Positions 33,206-41,731 of a stretch of 64,000 nt of DNA are shown here, one piece after another. The stretch spans positions 62,001 to 126,000 of the forward strand of contig NZ_MVKX01000007.1 in NCBI RefSeq assembly GCF_002018365.1, written 5' to 3'. The DNA comes from Acinetobacter amyesii. Its GTDB lineage: Bacteria; Pseudomonadota; Gammaproteobacteria; Pseudomonadales; Moraxellaceae. A model generated the notes under the pieces. It had not been told where the DNA came from. It was given only the letters and a program-made list of their open reading frames with translations, and searched no databases. Made by a program: the position numbers and the translations under genes. Numbering within the stretch: position 1 is the stretch's first letter; each line of letters opens with the position of its first letter.

Positions 33206-34675
33206 TTAATACACATCACGGCGGTAACGACCTGCTTTACGCAGTGTATGCAGTTGTTCAATGCCCAGTATCTCTTGCAAAGTGGTATCTACCGCTTTAG
33301 CCATATTTAAACTGCCGCAGATATAGAGACAAGCCCCTTGCTCTAGCCAATCAATCAATTCAGCTTTTTTTACAACTAGGACATCTTGCACATACTTTTC
33401 AGCAAAACCATCACGAGAAAATACTCGGTCGATTTCTACAATTTTAGCTTGGCTTTGTAATTCATGCAGCTCATCAGCAAAAATTGCATCGAAAGCTTGT
33501 TGACGCTCACCATAAATTAACCAGTTTTGATAGTGCTCTGTTGCGACACGTTGCTTAAGATGTGAAAGCAAACCCGCCATTCCTGAACCATTACCAATCA
33601 AAATCGCAGACTGAACGCCCTCTGCTAAGTGAAAATTTGGATTCGCACGAATATAAGCATGAATGCATTGACCAAGTTTTAAATCTTGCGTTAATAAACC
33701 AGAACCTAAACCTAGTTCATTGCCATGCTGCTCTTGACGTACAACGAGCTCTAATTGTTGGTCATTACTGCGGCTAGCAATCGAATATTCACGTATAGGT
33801 AAAGGTTTAAAATCTTCTAACCACTCTGCTAGAGATTGCTGATGTGTCCGTGTTGGTATTTGTCTTAAATTTCGATCACGTAATTGTTCAATATGCAGCT
33901 CATTCAATTCAGGATGAACCGACTGAAAATCTGCTAAAACTTCATGGTTATTTTCACATTGGATTTCAACGATATCGCCAGATTGCCAAAGCATTTCTTT
34001 TGGTACATCAAAAACCAAATGATATAAAGGTTGACCTTGGCTACCTGCATTTAACAAACGGCGAGATTTCAGCTGAATTTTATTCCATACCCGTGTTGGC
34101 TGTTGCAAAGCCATATCGTGCTGAAAATGCTGAGAAAGTTGGATATTCCAATGCGATAAATCATCTGCAGACATTTGATCAACCGTGACGAGATCAAACC
34201 AAGCTTTCGCTTGAGACTGTTGCAAAAATTGATTTAAGCGATGACCAAATTCACAAAAATTGGCATACCGACGGTCACCCAATGCCAAAATTGCATAACT
34301 TTGATGGCTTAAATCCAACGAATGTTGTGCCAAATAATGATCAAAATGTTGTGCGATATCAGGCGCATCACCTTCGCCATACGTGCTCACAATCCAAATC
34401 ACTTGATGTGCTGTCTTCAATTGTTCAGCGTTGAAGGATTCAATACTCATCAGTTCAACAGCTTGCCCAGATTGAGCCAAACGTTCGGCAGTTTGTGCTG
34501 CGATTGCTTCAGCTTGACCCGACTGTGTCGCGTAGACGATCAATACAGCATCAGCACGAATGGCCTTGACCGATTTTTCTTTGGATTTTTGCAGCCACAA
34601 ATAAATGATCGCAAAAACATACAAGGCAAAAATAATGGCAAAGAAAATCAGTAGCGTAATTACAGCTTGTGTCAT
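33206..34675 (-). CDS. Membrane-anchored diflavin reductase (flavodoxin + FNR, CysJ-like)
   Basis: The 489-residue protein has one N-terminal membrane helix (about residues 5-27). A flavodoxin domain follows (VLIVYATQSGQAEAIA at about 44-59; VSTYGEGDAPD; LALGDRRYANFCEFG). The rest is a ferredoxin-NADP reductase-type half with FAD-binding REYSIASR and NADPH-binding IGNGSGMAGLLSHL and CGSLNMAKAV, ending in the aromatic tail RRDVY. Electrons would run NADPH-FAD-FMN and then into the membrane or periplasm. It ends a unit with a PepSY protein and an ApbE-DUF2271 protein behind a Fur box, so ferric reduction is the best inference. CysJ itself lacks the anchor. Confidence 0.85.
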   Translation of the reverse strand: MTQAVITLLIFFAIIFALYVFAIIYLWLQKSKEKSVKAIRADAVLIVYATQSGQAEAIAAQTAERLAQSGQAVELMSIESFNAEQLKTAHQVIWIVSTYGEGDAPDIAQHFDHYLAQHSLDLSHQSYAILALGDRRYANFCEFGHRLNQFLQQSQAKAWFDLVTVDQMSADDLSHWNIQLSQHFQHDMALQQPTRVWNKIQLKSRRLLNAGSQGQPLYHLVFDVPKEMLWQSGDIVEIQCENNHEVLADFQSVHPELNELHIEQLRDRNLRQIPTRTHQQSLAEWLEDFKPLPIREYSIASRSNDQQLELVVRQEQHGNELGLGSGLLTQDLKLGQCIHAYIRANPNFHLAEGVQSAILIGNGSGMAGLLSHLKQRVATEHYQNWLIYGERQQAFDAIFADELHELQSQAKIVEIDRVFSRDGFAEKYVQDVLVVKKAELIDWLEQGACLYICGSLNMAKAVDTTLQEILGIEQLHTLRKAGRYRRDVY

Positions 34676-34685
34676 GACAATGCAC

Positions 34686-35276
34686 CTACACCGCTGTCCA
34701 GATCAGTAAAATAAATACCGCCAAACTGATTGCAGTGAGTAAAAGATGCGTCATTAAGCGTGATTTGATACTTAAAAACAGAATAAAACCAGCAATAGAC
34801 AAAATAAGGATGACGATAGCACTGATATCAATCAACCAGCTCCAAGCAGTTCCCGCATTTTTCCCTCGATGCAAATCATTGATCAATGAAACGGTTGAAG
34901 CTGGTTTAGTACTGATTTCAACTTCACCCGTATCTAACATTGCCCATACATCGGTAGAACCCGCAGGACTTTCTAAGCGAATCATCACCTCAGTGTCCAT
35001 GACTTCACTACTTTGATATCGCCCAACAATGTCCTGTTTTGTACGAACAAAGTTAAGAATATCGGTACTCGGATTTTCCTGAGCGCGAAGTTTCTCGAGT
35101 AGTTCGGGAGCTAATGTCACAGTAACAGTATTTTCGTCTTTTGCAGGTTCAAACCAGTCTGTGTTATTCAACAATAAACCAGTTAAAGCAAAAAACATCA
35201 AAATTAAAAATGCAAAAGCTGACAACCAGCCATGCACATAGCGTGCATGGCGATAAAAATCACGACGTTGGTACAC
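34686..35276 (-). CDS. PepSY-associated membrane protein
   Basis: The 196-residue protein begins with a YVHGWLSAFAFLILMFFALTGLLLN transmembrane segment, the PepSY-TM signature with His. A periplasmic PepSY-like loop of about 95 residues follows, and two C-terminal membrane helices (IDISAIVILILSIAGFILFL; LLTAISLAVFILLIWTAV). LINDLHRGKNAGTAWSWLID is the second PepSY-TM signature, with a His likely to bind haem or metal. Such proteins pass electrons across the membrane to periplasmic metal reductases. It lies 10 bp upstream of the diflavin reductase in the same unit. Confidence 0.82.
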   Translation of the reverse strand: MYQRRDFYRHARYVHGWLSAFAFLILMFFALTGLLLNNTDWFEPAKDENTVTVTLAPELLEKLRAQENPSTDILNFVRTKQDIVGRYQSSEVMDTEVMIRLESPAGSTDVWAMLDTGEVEISTKPASTVSLINDLHRGKNAGTAWSWLIDISAIVILILSIAGFILFLSIKSRLMTHLLLTAISLAVFILLIWTAV

Positions 35277-35302
35277 TTAAATAAACCTTTTATCCAACTA
35301 TC

Positions 35303-36859
35303 TTAATGAACTTTTTGGAAGTTCATGTTTACAGCACCAATTTCAGCTTGTGCTGCAAGGTGTTGTTTACTTGGTTTACTGCCTACGCTCAGGTTCATCG
35401 TTTGATATGAATGGTCGCCATGCTCACGTGAAGTTTCGATATGCACAATATAGTTACCTGCTGCCACGGCACGACCATGATCATCCTTACCGTCCCATGC
35501 CAACTTATAATTTCCCGGATGTCGAGATGGCTTAGCCACGGCATCCAAATTGGTCATTTGACGGCCGTATCGTTTCCACCAAACATAGTTTGAATTGATC
35601 CATTTTTCATCCTTACCCCAAACGGCTAAAGTACGGACAATTTTCTTATTTGCATCGGTCACCCATACAGACACATAAGGTGCTCGATATTTCTCAACAT
35701 TCAATTTAGGAATGGTTAAGTCAATCACCGCTTGATAGCCCGCTGGCCATTTTGCTGATGAGCCTGCCGCAACGGTCAACATTTCAGGTGACTGAGCTTG
35801 TAGTAAATTATTCCATCCGGCTGTTTGGAAACTATCGCCATTTGACAAGGTCATTTGCGCTTCAAAGCCAATTAAACTTTCAATCAGTTCAATCCCTTCT
35901 GCAGGTGACATTGCAGCAAGTGCTGTAGCCAACGCATCTGCATCTGCGGCACACTGACCGACCACGACACATTGTTCAACTTCTTGTAATGGCATCCCTG
36001 TTTTAGGATCGAGCAAATGGCTTTGTCCTGCGAGTGTACGATAGCCTTTACCTGAAAATGCGACAGCTTGGTCATTTAGGTTGAGCACTTGAGTCGGCAC
36101 AGCAAGGTCATGATGATTAAAGGCGTCTTGAACACCAATACTCCAACCTTGTTTTTGTGGTGCATTGCCCCACACACGGATATCACCACCAATGTCCACC
36201 AATATACCTGCGATGGCTGGCACGTGTTCACGAGCTGCAACCAATGCACGGTCGATGATATATCCTTTGGCATAGGCATCTGGTGCAATTTTTACATCAG
36301 CATTTAATTGAATCGATGATTTTTCTTGGTCAATCAATACAGCATCTGCTTTAAGTTCTTTGAGTACAGCTGCACGAGTTTCATCATCTAGCTTGACCAC
36401 ACCTTGTGATTTTTCCCAAAGTGCAATGAGTTGACCTAAACGTGCATCAAACGCGCCACAAGTTTTATCACGCCAAACTTCACATGCAGCAATCACTTCA
36501 ATCAATTCAGGTGAAGCTTGATTAGCCTCTCGTTTTTGATTTAAGGCTGAAATTTCACTATCTGTACGCCAAACCGAAAGTTTTTGGTCTAAAGCTGCGA
36601 TTTCCTGACGCAAGGCATCCATCGCTTGATTGGCTTCTTGCTTAGACACACCAGTAATGATCACGTCTAAAGATGTACCCAACACATGGTCTTGATGAAA
36701 ACGATGCGTCAATTGTGACGTTTGTTCTGTGCTTGTAGCGTCATTGATATTGTCAGCAGCGAATGCCTGTAAAGGAGAAATCAGTGCCAGCGCCATTACC
36801 AATGGTGTGAGACGAAATGCCTTACGAAGCGGTCGATATTTATTTACAGCAACTGTCAT
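35303..36859 (-). CDS. ApbE (FAD:protein FMN transferase) fused to DUF2271
   Basis: The 518-residue exported fusion starts with a signal peptide (core TPLVMALALISPLQAFA). An ApbE domain spans about residues 55-340, with GTSLDVIITGV, DIGGDIRVWG, and SHLLDPKTGMPL (the HxxDPxTG-like Mg/FAD site). A DUF2271 domain follows, about 365-518, with WVTDANKKIVRTLAVWGKDEKW and GNYIVHIETSREHGDHSYQ. ApbE attaches FMN to Thr/Ser of periplasmic redox proteins; DUF2271 may receive or position it. No classic flavinylation motif (SGAT type) appears in the immediate neighbours. It heads the minus-strand unit, directly behind the Fur box. Confidence 0.85.
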   Translation of the reverse strand: MTVAVNKYRPLRKAFRLTPLVMALALISPLQAFAADNINDATSTEQTSQLTHRFHQDHVLGTSLDVIITGVSKQEANQAMDALRQEIAALDQKLSVWRTDSEISALNQKREANQASPELIEVIAACEVWRDKTCGAFDARLGQLIALWEKSQGVVKLDDETRAAVLKELKADAVLIDQEKSSIQLNADVKIAPDAYAKGYIIDRALVAAREHVPAIAGILVDIGGDIRVWGNAPQKQGWSIGVQDAFNHHDLAVPTQVLNLNDQAVAFSGKGYRTLAGQSHLLDPKTGMPLQEVEQCVVVGQCAADADALATALAAMSPAEGIELIESLIGFEAQMTLSNGDSFQTAGWNNLLQAQSPEMLTVAAGSSAKWPAGYQAVIDLTIPKLNVEKYRAPYVSVWVTDANKKIVRTLAVWGKDEKWINSNYVWWKRYGRQMTNLDAVAKPSRHPGNYKLAWDGKDDHGRAVAAGNYIVHIETSREHGDHSYQTMNLSVGSKPSKQHLAAQAEIGAVNMNFQKVH

Positions 36860-36893
36860 GCTGATTCTCCGAAATATTTTTTTGAATATTATT

Positions 36894-36912
36894 GATAATG
36901 ATAGTAGTTATC
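36894..36912. promoter_or_regulatory. Fur box in the divergent iron-module promoter
   Basis: GATAATGATAGTAGTTATC agrees with the classic Fur consensus GATAATGATAATCATTATC at 16 of 19 positions. It lies between the ApbE-DUF2271 gene and the DUF4198 gene, so iron-dependent repression of both directions is likely. Repressor binding is inferred from the motif. Confidence 0.78.
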
Positions 36913-36963
36913 AAGTAGATTAGGTCGGAATATCTTAAATATTATTTCCTAAGAGTACGGAAA

Positions 36964-37854
36964 ATGAATAACTGGCTAAAAATTGCATTATTGACGTCCC
37001 TTCCAGTATTAGGTCATGCACATAGCATGAGTCCATTTTTGTTACCTGAAGTCTTTGATACCAATGCGGGTCAAAATATCAGTTTCCAAAGTGCGATTAC
37101 CATTGAAAAGTTTTTCATTCCAGGAATTAATTTTAAAACAACTTATGTTGTGACCGAGCCAGACGGTCAGCAAAAGCCGGTTGAAGCAGCGGCGAGTTTG
37201 AAACGCTTTAATATCGCTGAAATGGAAACTACCAAAGAAGGTACGTACCACATTCGCACTAAAGATGCGGTGGGTAATGCTGGCAAATATGCCTTGGTCG
37301 ATGGCCGTTGGTTACGTGTTCGTGCCGTACGTCCTCAAACTGCACCACAAGCTCCTCGTCCTGCAGAAGCAGCAAAAGCACCTGCCCAAGCTGCAGCACC
37401 AGCTCAGCCACCTCGTATGATCGCTGCAGATCAAGTGCCTGCAAATGCACAAACCCTCGAAGTAGCCAATCATTTAATTGCTGAAACTTATGTAACTAAA
37501 GGTAAGCCGACGGCTCTACCAAAACTCACCAATAAAGGTTTTGAAGTTAAATTATTAACTCATCCGAGTGAACTTTATGAAGGTGAAAGCCTAAAATTAC
37601 AGGTTTTAGTCGATGGCAAACCTGTTCCTAACTTAGAGTTGGATGTGTTTAAAGGTGCGAGCAGCTATGAGCCAAATGAAAAGCGTGAAATGCCGCATGT
37701 GACAACCAATGCCAAAGGTGAAGCTGAAATTAAATTTAGCGATGATGGCATCTATTTAATTACCGCATCTTATCCTGAAGCAAATCCTGACAATACTAAA
37801 AAACCTGCGGCGGCAAACTTTACTTATGGTTTGACTGTTCAAGTGAACGAATAA
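36964..37854 (+). CDS. Exported DUF4198 protein
   Basis: The 296-residue protein has a signal peptide (MNNWLKIALLTSLPVLGHA-HS) and begins the mature part HSMSPFLLPEVF, the family hallmark. An immunoglobulin-like DUF4198 domain is followed by an Ala/Pro-rich linker (APQAPRPAEAAKAPAQAAAPA) and a second beta-rich domain from about residue 175 (LPKLTNKGFEVKLLTHPSEL). DUF4198 proteins are periplasmic and linked to metal transport, often in the same neighbourhoods as DUF2271 and PepSY proteins. It is divergent from the ApbE-DUF2271 gene over the Fur box and ends in a strong terminator. Confidence 0.85.
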   Translation: MNNWLKIALLTSLPVLGHAHSMSPFLLPEVFDTNAGQNISFQSAITIEKFFIPGINFKTTYVVTEPDGQQKPVEAAASLKRFNIAEMETTKEGTYHIRTKDAVGNAGKYALVDGRWLRVRAVRPQTAPQAPRPAEAAKAPAQAAAPAQPPRMIAADQVPANAQTLEVANHLIAETYVTKGKPTALPKLTNKGFEVKLLTHPSELYEGESLKLQVLVDGKPVPNLELDVFKGASSYEPNEKREMPHVTTNAKGEAEIKFSDDGIYLITASYPEANPDNTKKPAAANFTYGLTVQVNE

Positions 37855-37887
37855 ATTGATTTATTCTTAGTAAATATTAATCGCCCT

Positions 37888-37915
37888 GATATTGCATTGA
37901 AATCAATGCAATATC
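37888..37915 (+). terminator. Hairpin terminator of the DUF4198 gene
   Basis: GATATTGCATTG (37888-37899), loop AAAT, CAATGCAATATC (37904-37915): a perfect 12-bp stem 33 bp after the stop codon. The following T content is moderate. Confidence 0.78.
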
Positions 37916-38078
37916 ATTTACTCACATTAAAATCATCAAAATTCATGTGAAACATGATTCATTCAAGATCTTTTAATTAAATAGAGTTTAATAATTTCAC
38001 GCTTAGACTAAACAACTGAATAAATACTATAATAAAAGCTAAAAATTCATTCGCTATTTGCGAAATCTTCGAGCAATC

Positions 38079-39002
38079 ATGTCCAAAAATCTTGCAACGC
38101 TGATTGGATTCAGTGCAATCTTACAATGGTCTTCTATTATTGGTTTACTTAAGAAAATTAGTTTCAGTATTGGCCCTGATCTTGCTGTGCTCTTTATGTA
38201 TACCTTGAGCGCAATTATTCTATTGCTCTTATTTAAAATTCCAAACCTTAAACTGGTTCCTCGCCAATTTTTGATTTATGCCACCATTTTATTTGTGATT
38301 TATGAGTTGTGTTTTTCTTATGCCATTGCTTTGGCTCAAACAGCTCAACAAGCGATTGAAATCAGTTTGGTTAATTATTTATGGCCAAGTCTGACGATTG
38401 CCGCATTAATCTTATTTAAAGAATTAAAATTTAACTTTTTCGTAATCATTGGTTTAGCCATTAGTTTGGGTGGCATCATTTTGATCCAAACTGGTAACGG
38501 AAGTTTTAACTGGTCTACAGTCTTTACGAACATTCAGTCTAATCCATTAAGCTATTTTCTTGCTTTTATGGGCGCGAGTTTATGGTCACTCTACTGTGTG
38601 ATTACACGTAAATACAGTCATGGGCATAACCCTATTTCATTCTTTTTCGTTGTAATCACAATTGTGCTATGGCTAAAAATGTTGATATTTCACGGTATTC
38701 CGCAAATGCCTGCCGTAGACTTACATACCGGTATGTATATGTTGATCGTGTCCATCGTGACTGCTTTGGGCTATGCGGCTTGGAATGTGGGCATTATTAA
38801 AGGCAATATTACGATATTGGTGACTTTATCGTATTTTAGTCCGATTTTTTCTTCTGTTATTTCAATGTTTATATTACAGACACCACTGAGTTTAAGTTTT
38901 TGGCATGGTGCCATTTTAGTGACATTAGGTTCGCTGGTATGTTGGATTTCAACCAGTTGGCCACAAATAAAAGCCAAATTAATACAACTGCGTCATGAAT
39001 AA
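38079..39002 (+). CDS. yddG: YddG-type aromatic amino acid exporter (DMT superfamily)
   Basis: The 307-residue protein has ten membrane helices and matches E. coli YddG at conserved stretches: LATLIGFSAILQWSSIIGLL, QAIEISLVNYLWPSLT, SNPLSYFLAFMGASLWSLYCVITRKY, and YAAWNVGIIKGNITIL. YddG exports aromatic amino acids and some amines from the cell. The ATG at 38079 is preferred over an upstream TTG (38058) as it fits the family N-terminus. It is a single gene between the DUF4198 terminator and the convergent MgtC/DUF4010 gene. Confidence 0.87.
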   Translation: MSKNLATLIGFSAILQWSSIIGLLKKISFSIGPDLAVLFMYTLSAIILLLLFKIPNLKLVPRQFLIYATILFVIYELCFSYAIALAQTAQQAIEISLVNYLWPSLTIAALILFKELKFNFFVIIGLAISLGGIILIQTGNGSFNWSTVFTNIQSNPLSYFLAFMGASLWSLYCVITRKYSHGHNPISFFFVVITIVLWLKMLIFHGIPQMPAVDLHTGMYMLIVSIVTALGYAAWNVGIIKGNITILVTLSYFSPIFSSVISMFILQTPLSLSFWHGAILVTLGSLVCWISTSWPQIKAKLIQLRHE

Positions 39003-39026
39003 TATGGCGCAGTTAATTGCCTCTGA

Positions 39027-40325
39027 TTATCTTAAACTGAATAACAAAACCGCGATTAGGCACAGCATGTGAAGTAACTGTGTTGGTGCAAAATATAGAA
39101 AATATTTCCAGCCACCTGTGAGAAATGCATTCACACATTTTGAAATTGCATGGGCTGATAATCCAATCACAACAGCATAAACCAGTGTCAAATTATCGAT
39201 ATTACCTTGCATCACAACGGTTGCCATAGCAGCATGGACTTCAAAGAGTGACGCTAACAATGTCCCTAAAATTAAACCTTTATCACCTAAAGCGAGATTT
39301 AATCCATACACAAGTGCTTGGATCAAAGTGAGTGTGATGGCAATGATTGCCGCCTGTTTTAAGCTAAACATTCGACTATCGGTATTTTCTAACGCCGCTG
39401 ATTCATTCGCTTCTACACGAAGCATTTCGGGTTCTGACTCTTTATTATGCTGAACTTGAGATGAGCCATAAATCAGATACAGCGCAGCAAGGACTAATAT
39501 CAAGATGCCGACGATACTTGGTATAACTAATATTTTAAACCATGCAAAACTCACCCCAAGGACGATGATCAAGAGTTGAACCAATGTCGCAACACATGAA
39601 AAAAGTCCTGCCCCTGCATTAGTTTTGGCACTGGCTTTTCCTGCTCGTACTTCCATACCTAAGCTTGCGATCGTTGCGGTGCTCGACACAAAACCTGATG
39701 CTAAGGCCGATAAAATAATCGCCTTATCAGAAGATAGTAGCCGCTTGGCGATGTGCGCTAATGACTGCACCACCAAAATCAATATCAGTAATTTTAAAAT
39801 CACATAGGGATTTAATACTGAACCCCAATAGGCTTGATTCGGAGTTAACGGTAAGGCAATTAGAATCAATGCCAGTAAAAAGACCCCATCTCTTAACTCA
39901 TAGTCTTTGATCCAATGCGCTGCAAAATGATGTAAACCTTTTTTTCCAAATAATATGAGGGTCAGCACGACAGCCAAACACGCAGCCAGTGGAATATTAA
40001 AAACACAAGCGGCGCCGATTAAATAGGTCATAACAAAAGCAAGTTCAGTGGTTGTTCCAATATCTTGTTTTTGTTGACTTAATCCATAATAGCTAAACAT
40101 ACTGACGACAATTGCACCGATCACACCAACAGCTAAATGGATTAAAAAACACAATGCTCCAAACAACGCGCAAATGGTAAATGAGCGTAAACCGGCAAAA
40201 CTCTGTTCACTGTCCAAATTGTTGTTACGTTGACGCTCCAAACCGATGAGCAATCCACAGCCTAAAGCCGAAGCTAAAATCGTTAACAATGCTGGGAAGG
40301 ATAAAGTTTGTATGAGTATTTCCAA
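39027..40325 (-). CDS. MgtC/SapB-DUF4010 family membrane protein
   Basis: A 432-residue multi-pass membrane protein. The N-terminal MgtC/SapB-like domain carries LGCGLLIGLERQRN, FAGLRSFTICALFGALC and GTTTELAFVMTYLIG (about residues 20-100). The DUF4010 domain follows (ALASGFVSSTATIASLGMEVRAG, about 205-230, and further helices to the C-terminus). MgtC proteins regulate Mg2+-related physiology, but the function of DUF4010 fusions is not known. It is convergent with yddG, with about 25 bp between the stops. Confidence 0.82.
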   Translation of the reverse strand: MEILIQTLSFPALLTILASALGCGLLIGLERQRNNNLDSEQSFAGLRSFTICALFGALCFLIHLAVGVIGAIVVSMFSYYGLSQQKQDIGTTTELAFVMTYLIGAACVFNIPLAACLAVVLTLILFGKKGLHHFAAHWIKDYELRDGVFLLALILIALPLTPNQAYWGSVLNPYVILKLLILILVVQSLAHIAKRLLSSDKAIILSALASGFVSSTATIASLGMEVRAGKASAKTNAGAGLFSCVATLVQLLIIVLGVSFAWFKILVIPSIVGILILVLAALYLIYGSSQVQHNKESEPEMLRVEANESAALENTDSRMFSLKQAAIIAITLTLIQALVYGLNLALGDKGLILGTLLASLFEVHAAMATVVMQGNIDNLTLVYAVVIGLSAHAISKCVNAFLTGGWKYFLYFAPTQLLHMLCLIAVLLFSLR

Positions 40326-40603
40326 ATTTAAGCCCTTCCATCAATACATTGTTTATATTGGCAATATAAATAAAAAATAATTAAAAAAAATTAACGCTAA
40401 AATTCGAAAAATAAATATATAAATTGAACAACTTGAACATTTTCAATCATGTTCAAAGTTTAATCATCCTTTAAATCATAAACAATTCCATGATAAATAT
40501 CTTAGTAAACATTAATTTTTCTCATATTTTAATTAAAAAAAATATTCGAAAATCTGACTTAAATTTGGCCTTTATTTGCCTTCATGACTGTTTAAAGCAC
40601 ACA

Positions 40604-41524
40604 TTAAGCCCAAATCACCATAATCGCCGCAATCACCACTAAGGCTAAACCCCAATGATCAGTTCTTGCGAGTTTTTCCTTAAAGAAATAGGCAGAGATT
40701 AATAGACTAAATAATATTTCGATTTGACCTAGGGTTTTAACAATCGCAACTGTTTGCATGCTCATAGCAGTAAACCAGCCCAAGGACGCTAGAAAGCTAC
40801 AGACACTAACGCGAAAGGTCAGACCGACTCTCTCCCACATGGCAATGAGCGTTTTGCGGCTAAATAGACTGAGGTACAGCAGCATAATTACACATTGAAA
40901 GCCAATTACACTCAACAATACCCAAGCCGCACGATGCAAAGTCGGTAAATCACTTAGCTCTAAACTGGCTTCACGAACCAATAAAGAGGTAATTGCAAAA
41001 CTTAATCCACTCCCTACACCGATGCATAACGTTGGCAGAGATAATTTTTGTCGTTGAGAACCTTTGCTTAAAAGAAAAACGGCAACACCACCAACCAAAA
41101 CACCAATCCAACCAAATAAACTTAAATGTTCACTTAAGAAAATCACCCCAACAATGGCCGCAAATATCGCTTCACTTTTCGCTAAACCGACACCGATGGC
41201 ATAATTCTTTTGCTTAAAAAGTAAGACCATTAAAATCGTCGCTAAAATTTGACTTAGTCCTGCAATCACCACATACACCCAAAACATAGGTGTAAATGTG
41301 GTCACTTGAGTCACAGGCTGTTGTTGGTACAGCACAAATAAATAAATGCAGGCAAATGGGAGCCCAAAAATAAACCGTGCAAGGGTGACACCATACACAT
41401 CAACAGTGGTACTGAGTTGTTTTTGAAATGCATTTCGCCATGACTGCATAAAAGCAGCCATTAAGTGAACAAGATCCAAACTGGAAACATAAGAAAGGTG
41501 GTTTAACGGTGGATGCCTCACCAA
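40604..41524 (-). CDS. EamA-family (DMT) permease
   Basis: A drug/metabolite-superfamily permease of up to 306 residues with about ten helices in two EamA repeats. Signature stretches are MQSWRNAFQKQLSTTVDVYGVTLARFIFGLPFAC, VGLAKSEAIFAAIVGVIFLSEHLSLFGWIGVLVGG, and TLGQIEILFSLLISAYFFKEKL. The start is unsettled: TTG at 41524 or ATG at 41461 (MAAFMQSWRNAF), with no strong ribosome-binding site at either. The residues before MAAFMQSW are only mildly hydrophobic. The substrate is unknown; it shares only family resemblance with YddG nearby. Confidence 0.78.
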   Translation of the reverse strand: MVRHPPLNHLSYVSSLDLVHLMAAFMQSWRNAFQKQLSTTVDVYGVTLARFIFGLPFACIYLFVLYQQQPVTQVTTFTPMFWVYVVIAGLSQILATILMVLLFKQKNYAIGVGLAKSEAIFAAIVGVIFLSEHLSLFGWIGVLVGGVAVFLLSKGSQRQKLSLPTLCIGVGSGLSFAITSLLVREASLELSDLPTLHRAAWVLLSVIGFQCVIMLLYLSLFSRKTLIAMWERVGLTFRVSVCSFLASLGWFTAMSMQTVAIVKTLGQIEILFSLLISAYFFKEKLARTDHWGLALVVIAAIMVIWA

Positions 41525-41663
41525 TTTACGCTTTTATTGAATTGAATGCGACCCAACACAGCTAGATTATTCATTGAACTTGGTTATGGATTCATTGAAA
41601 AAAATTTATTTAAAAACCTAATATTAAGAGCTTGGTATGTATCGAAAGGTAAGTTTTTATAAA

Positions 41664-41694
41664 AAAACGCAAAGGCATGTCACCTTTGCGTTTT
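41664..41694 (-). terminator. Rho-independent terminator of the acyl-CoA synthetase gene
   Basis: AAAACGCAAAGG (41664-41675), loop CATGTCA, CCTTTGCGTTTT (41683-41694): a perfect 12-bp stem with T-runs in both directions. It lies 38 bp after the minus-strand stop. Confidence 0.85.
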
Positions 41695-41731
41695 GCACTT
41701 TACCAACATTTAGTTAGTGACTTACATTAAG

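Noticed and set aside
33206..34675. Diflavin reductase considered as the sulfite reductase subunit CysJ or as the missing HpxE
   Set aside because: It has an N-terminal membrane anchor and no cysI nearby, and it lacks a 2Fe-2S ferredoxin domain expected for HpxE.
38079..41524. YddG and EamA permease genes considered as a recent duplication
   Set aside because: They share only family-level features; signature stretches and lengths of loops differ clearly.
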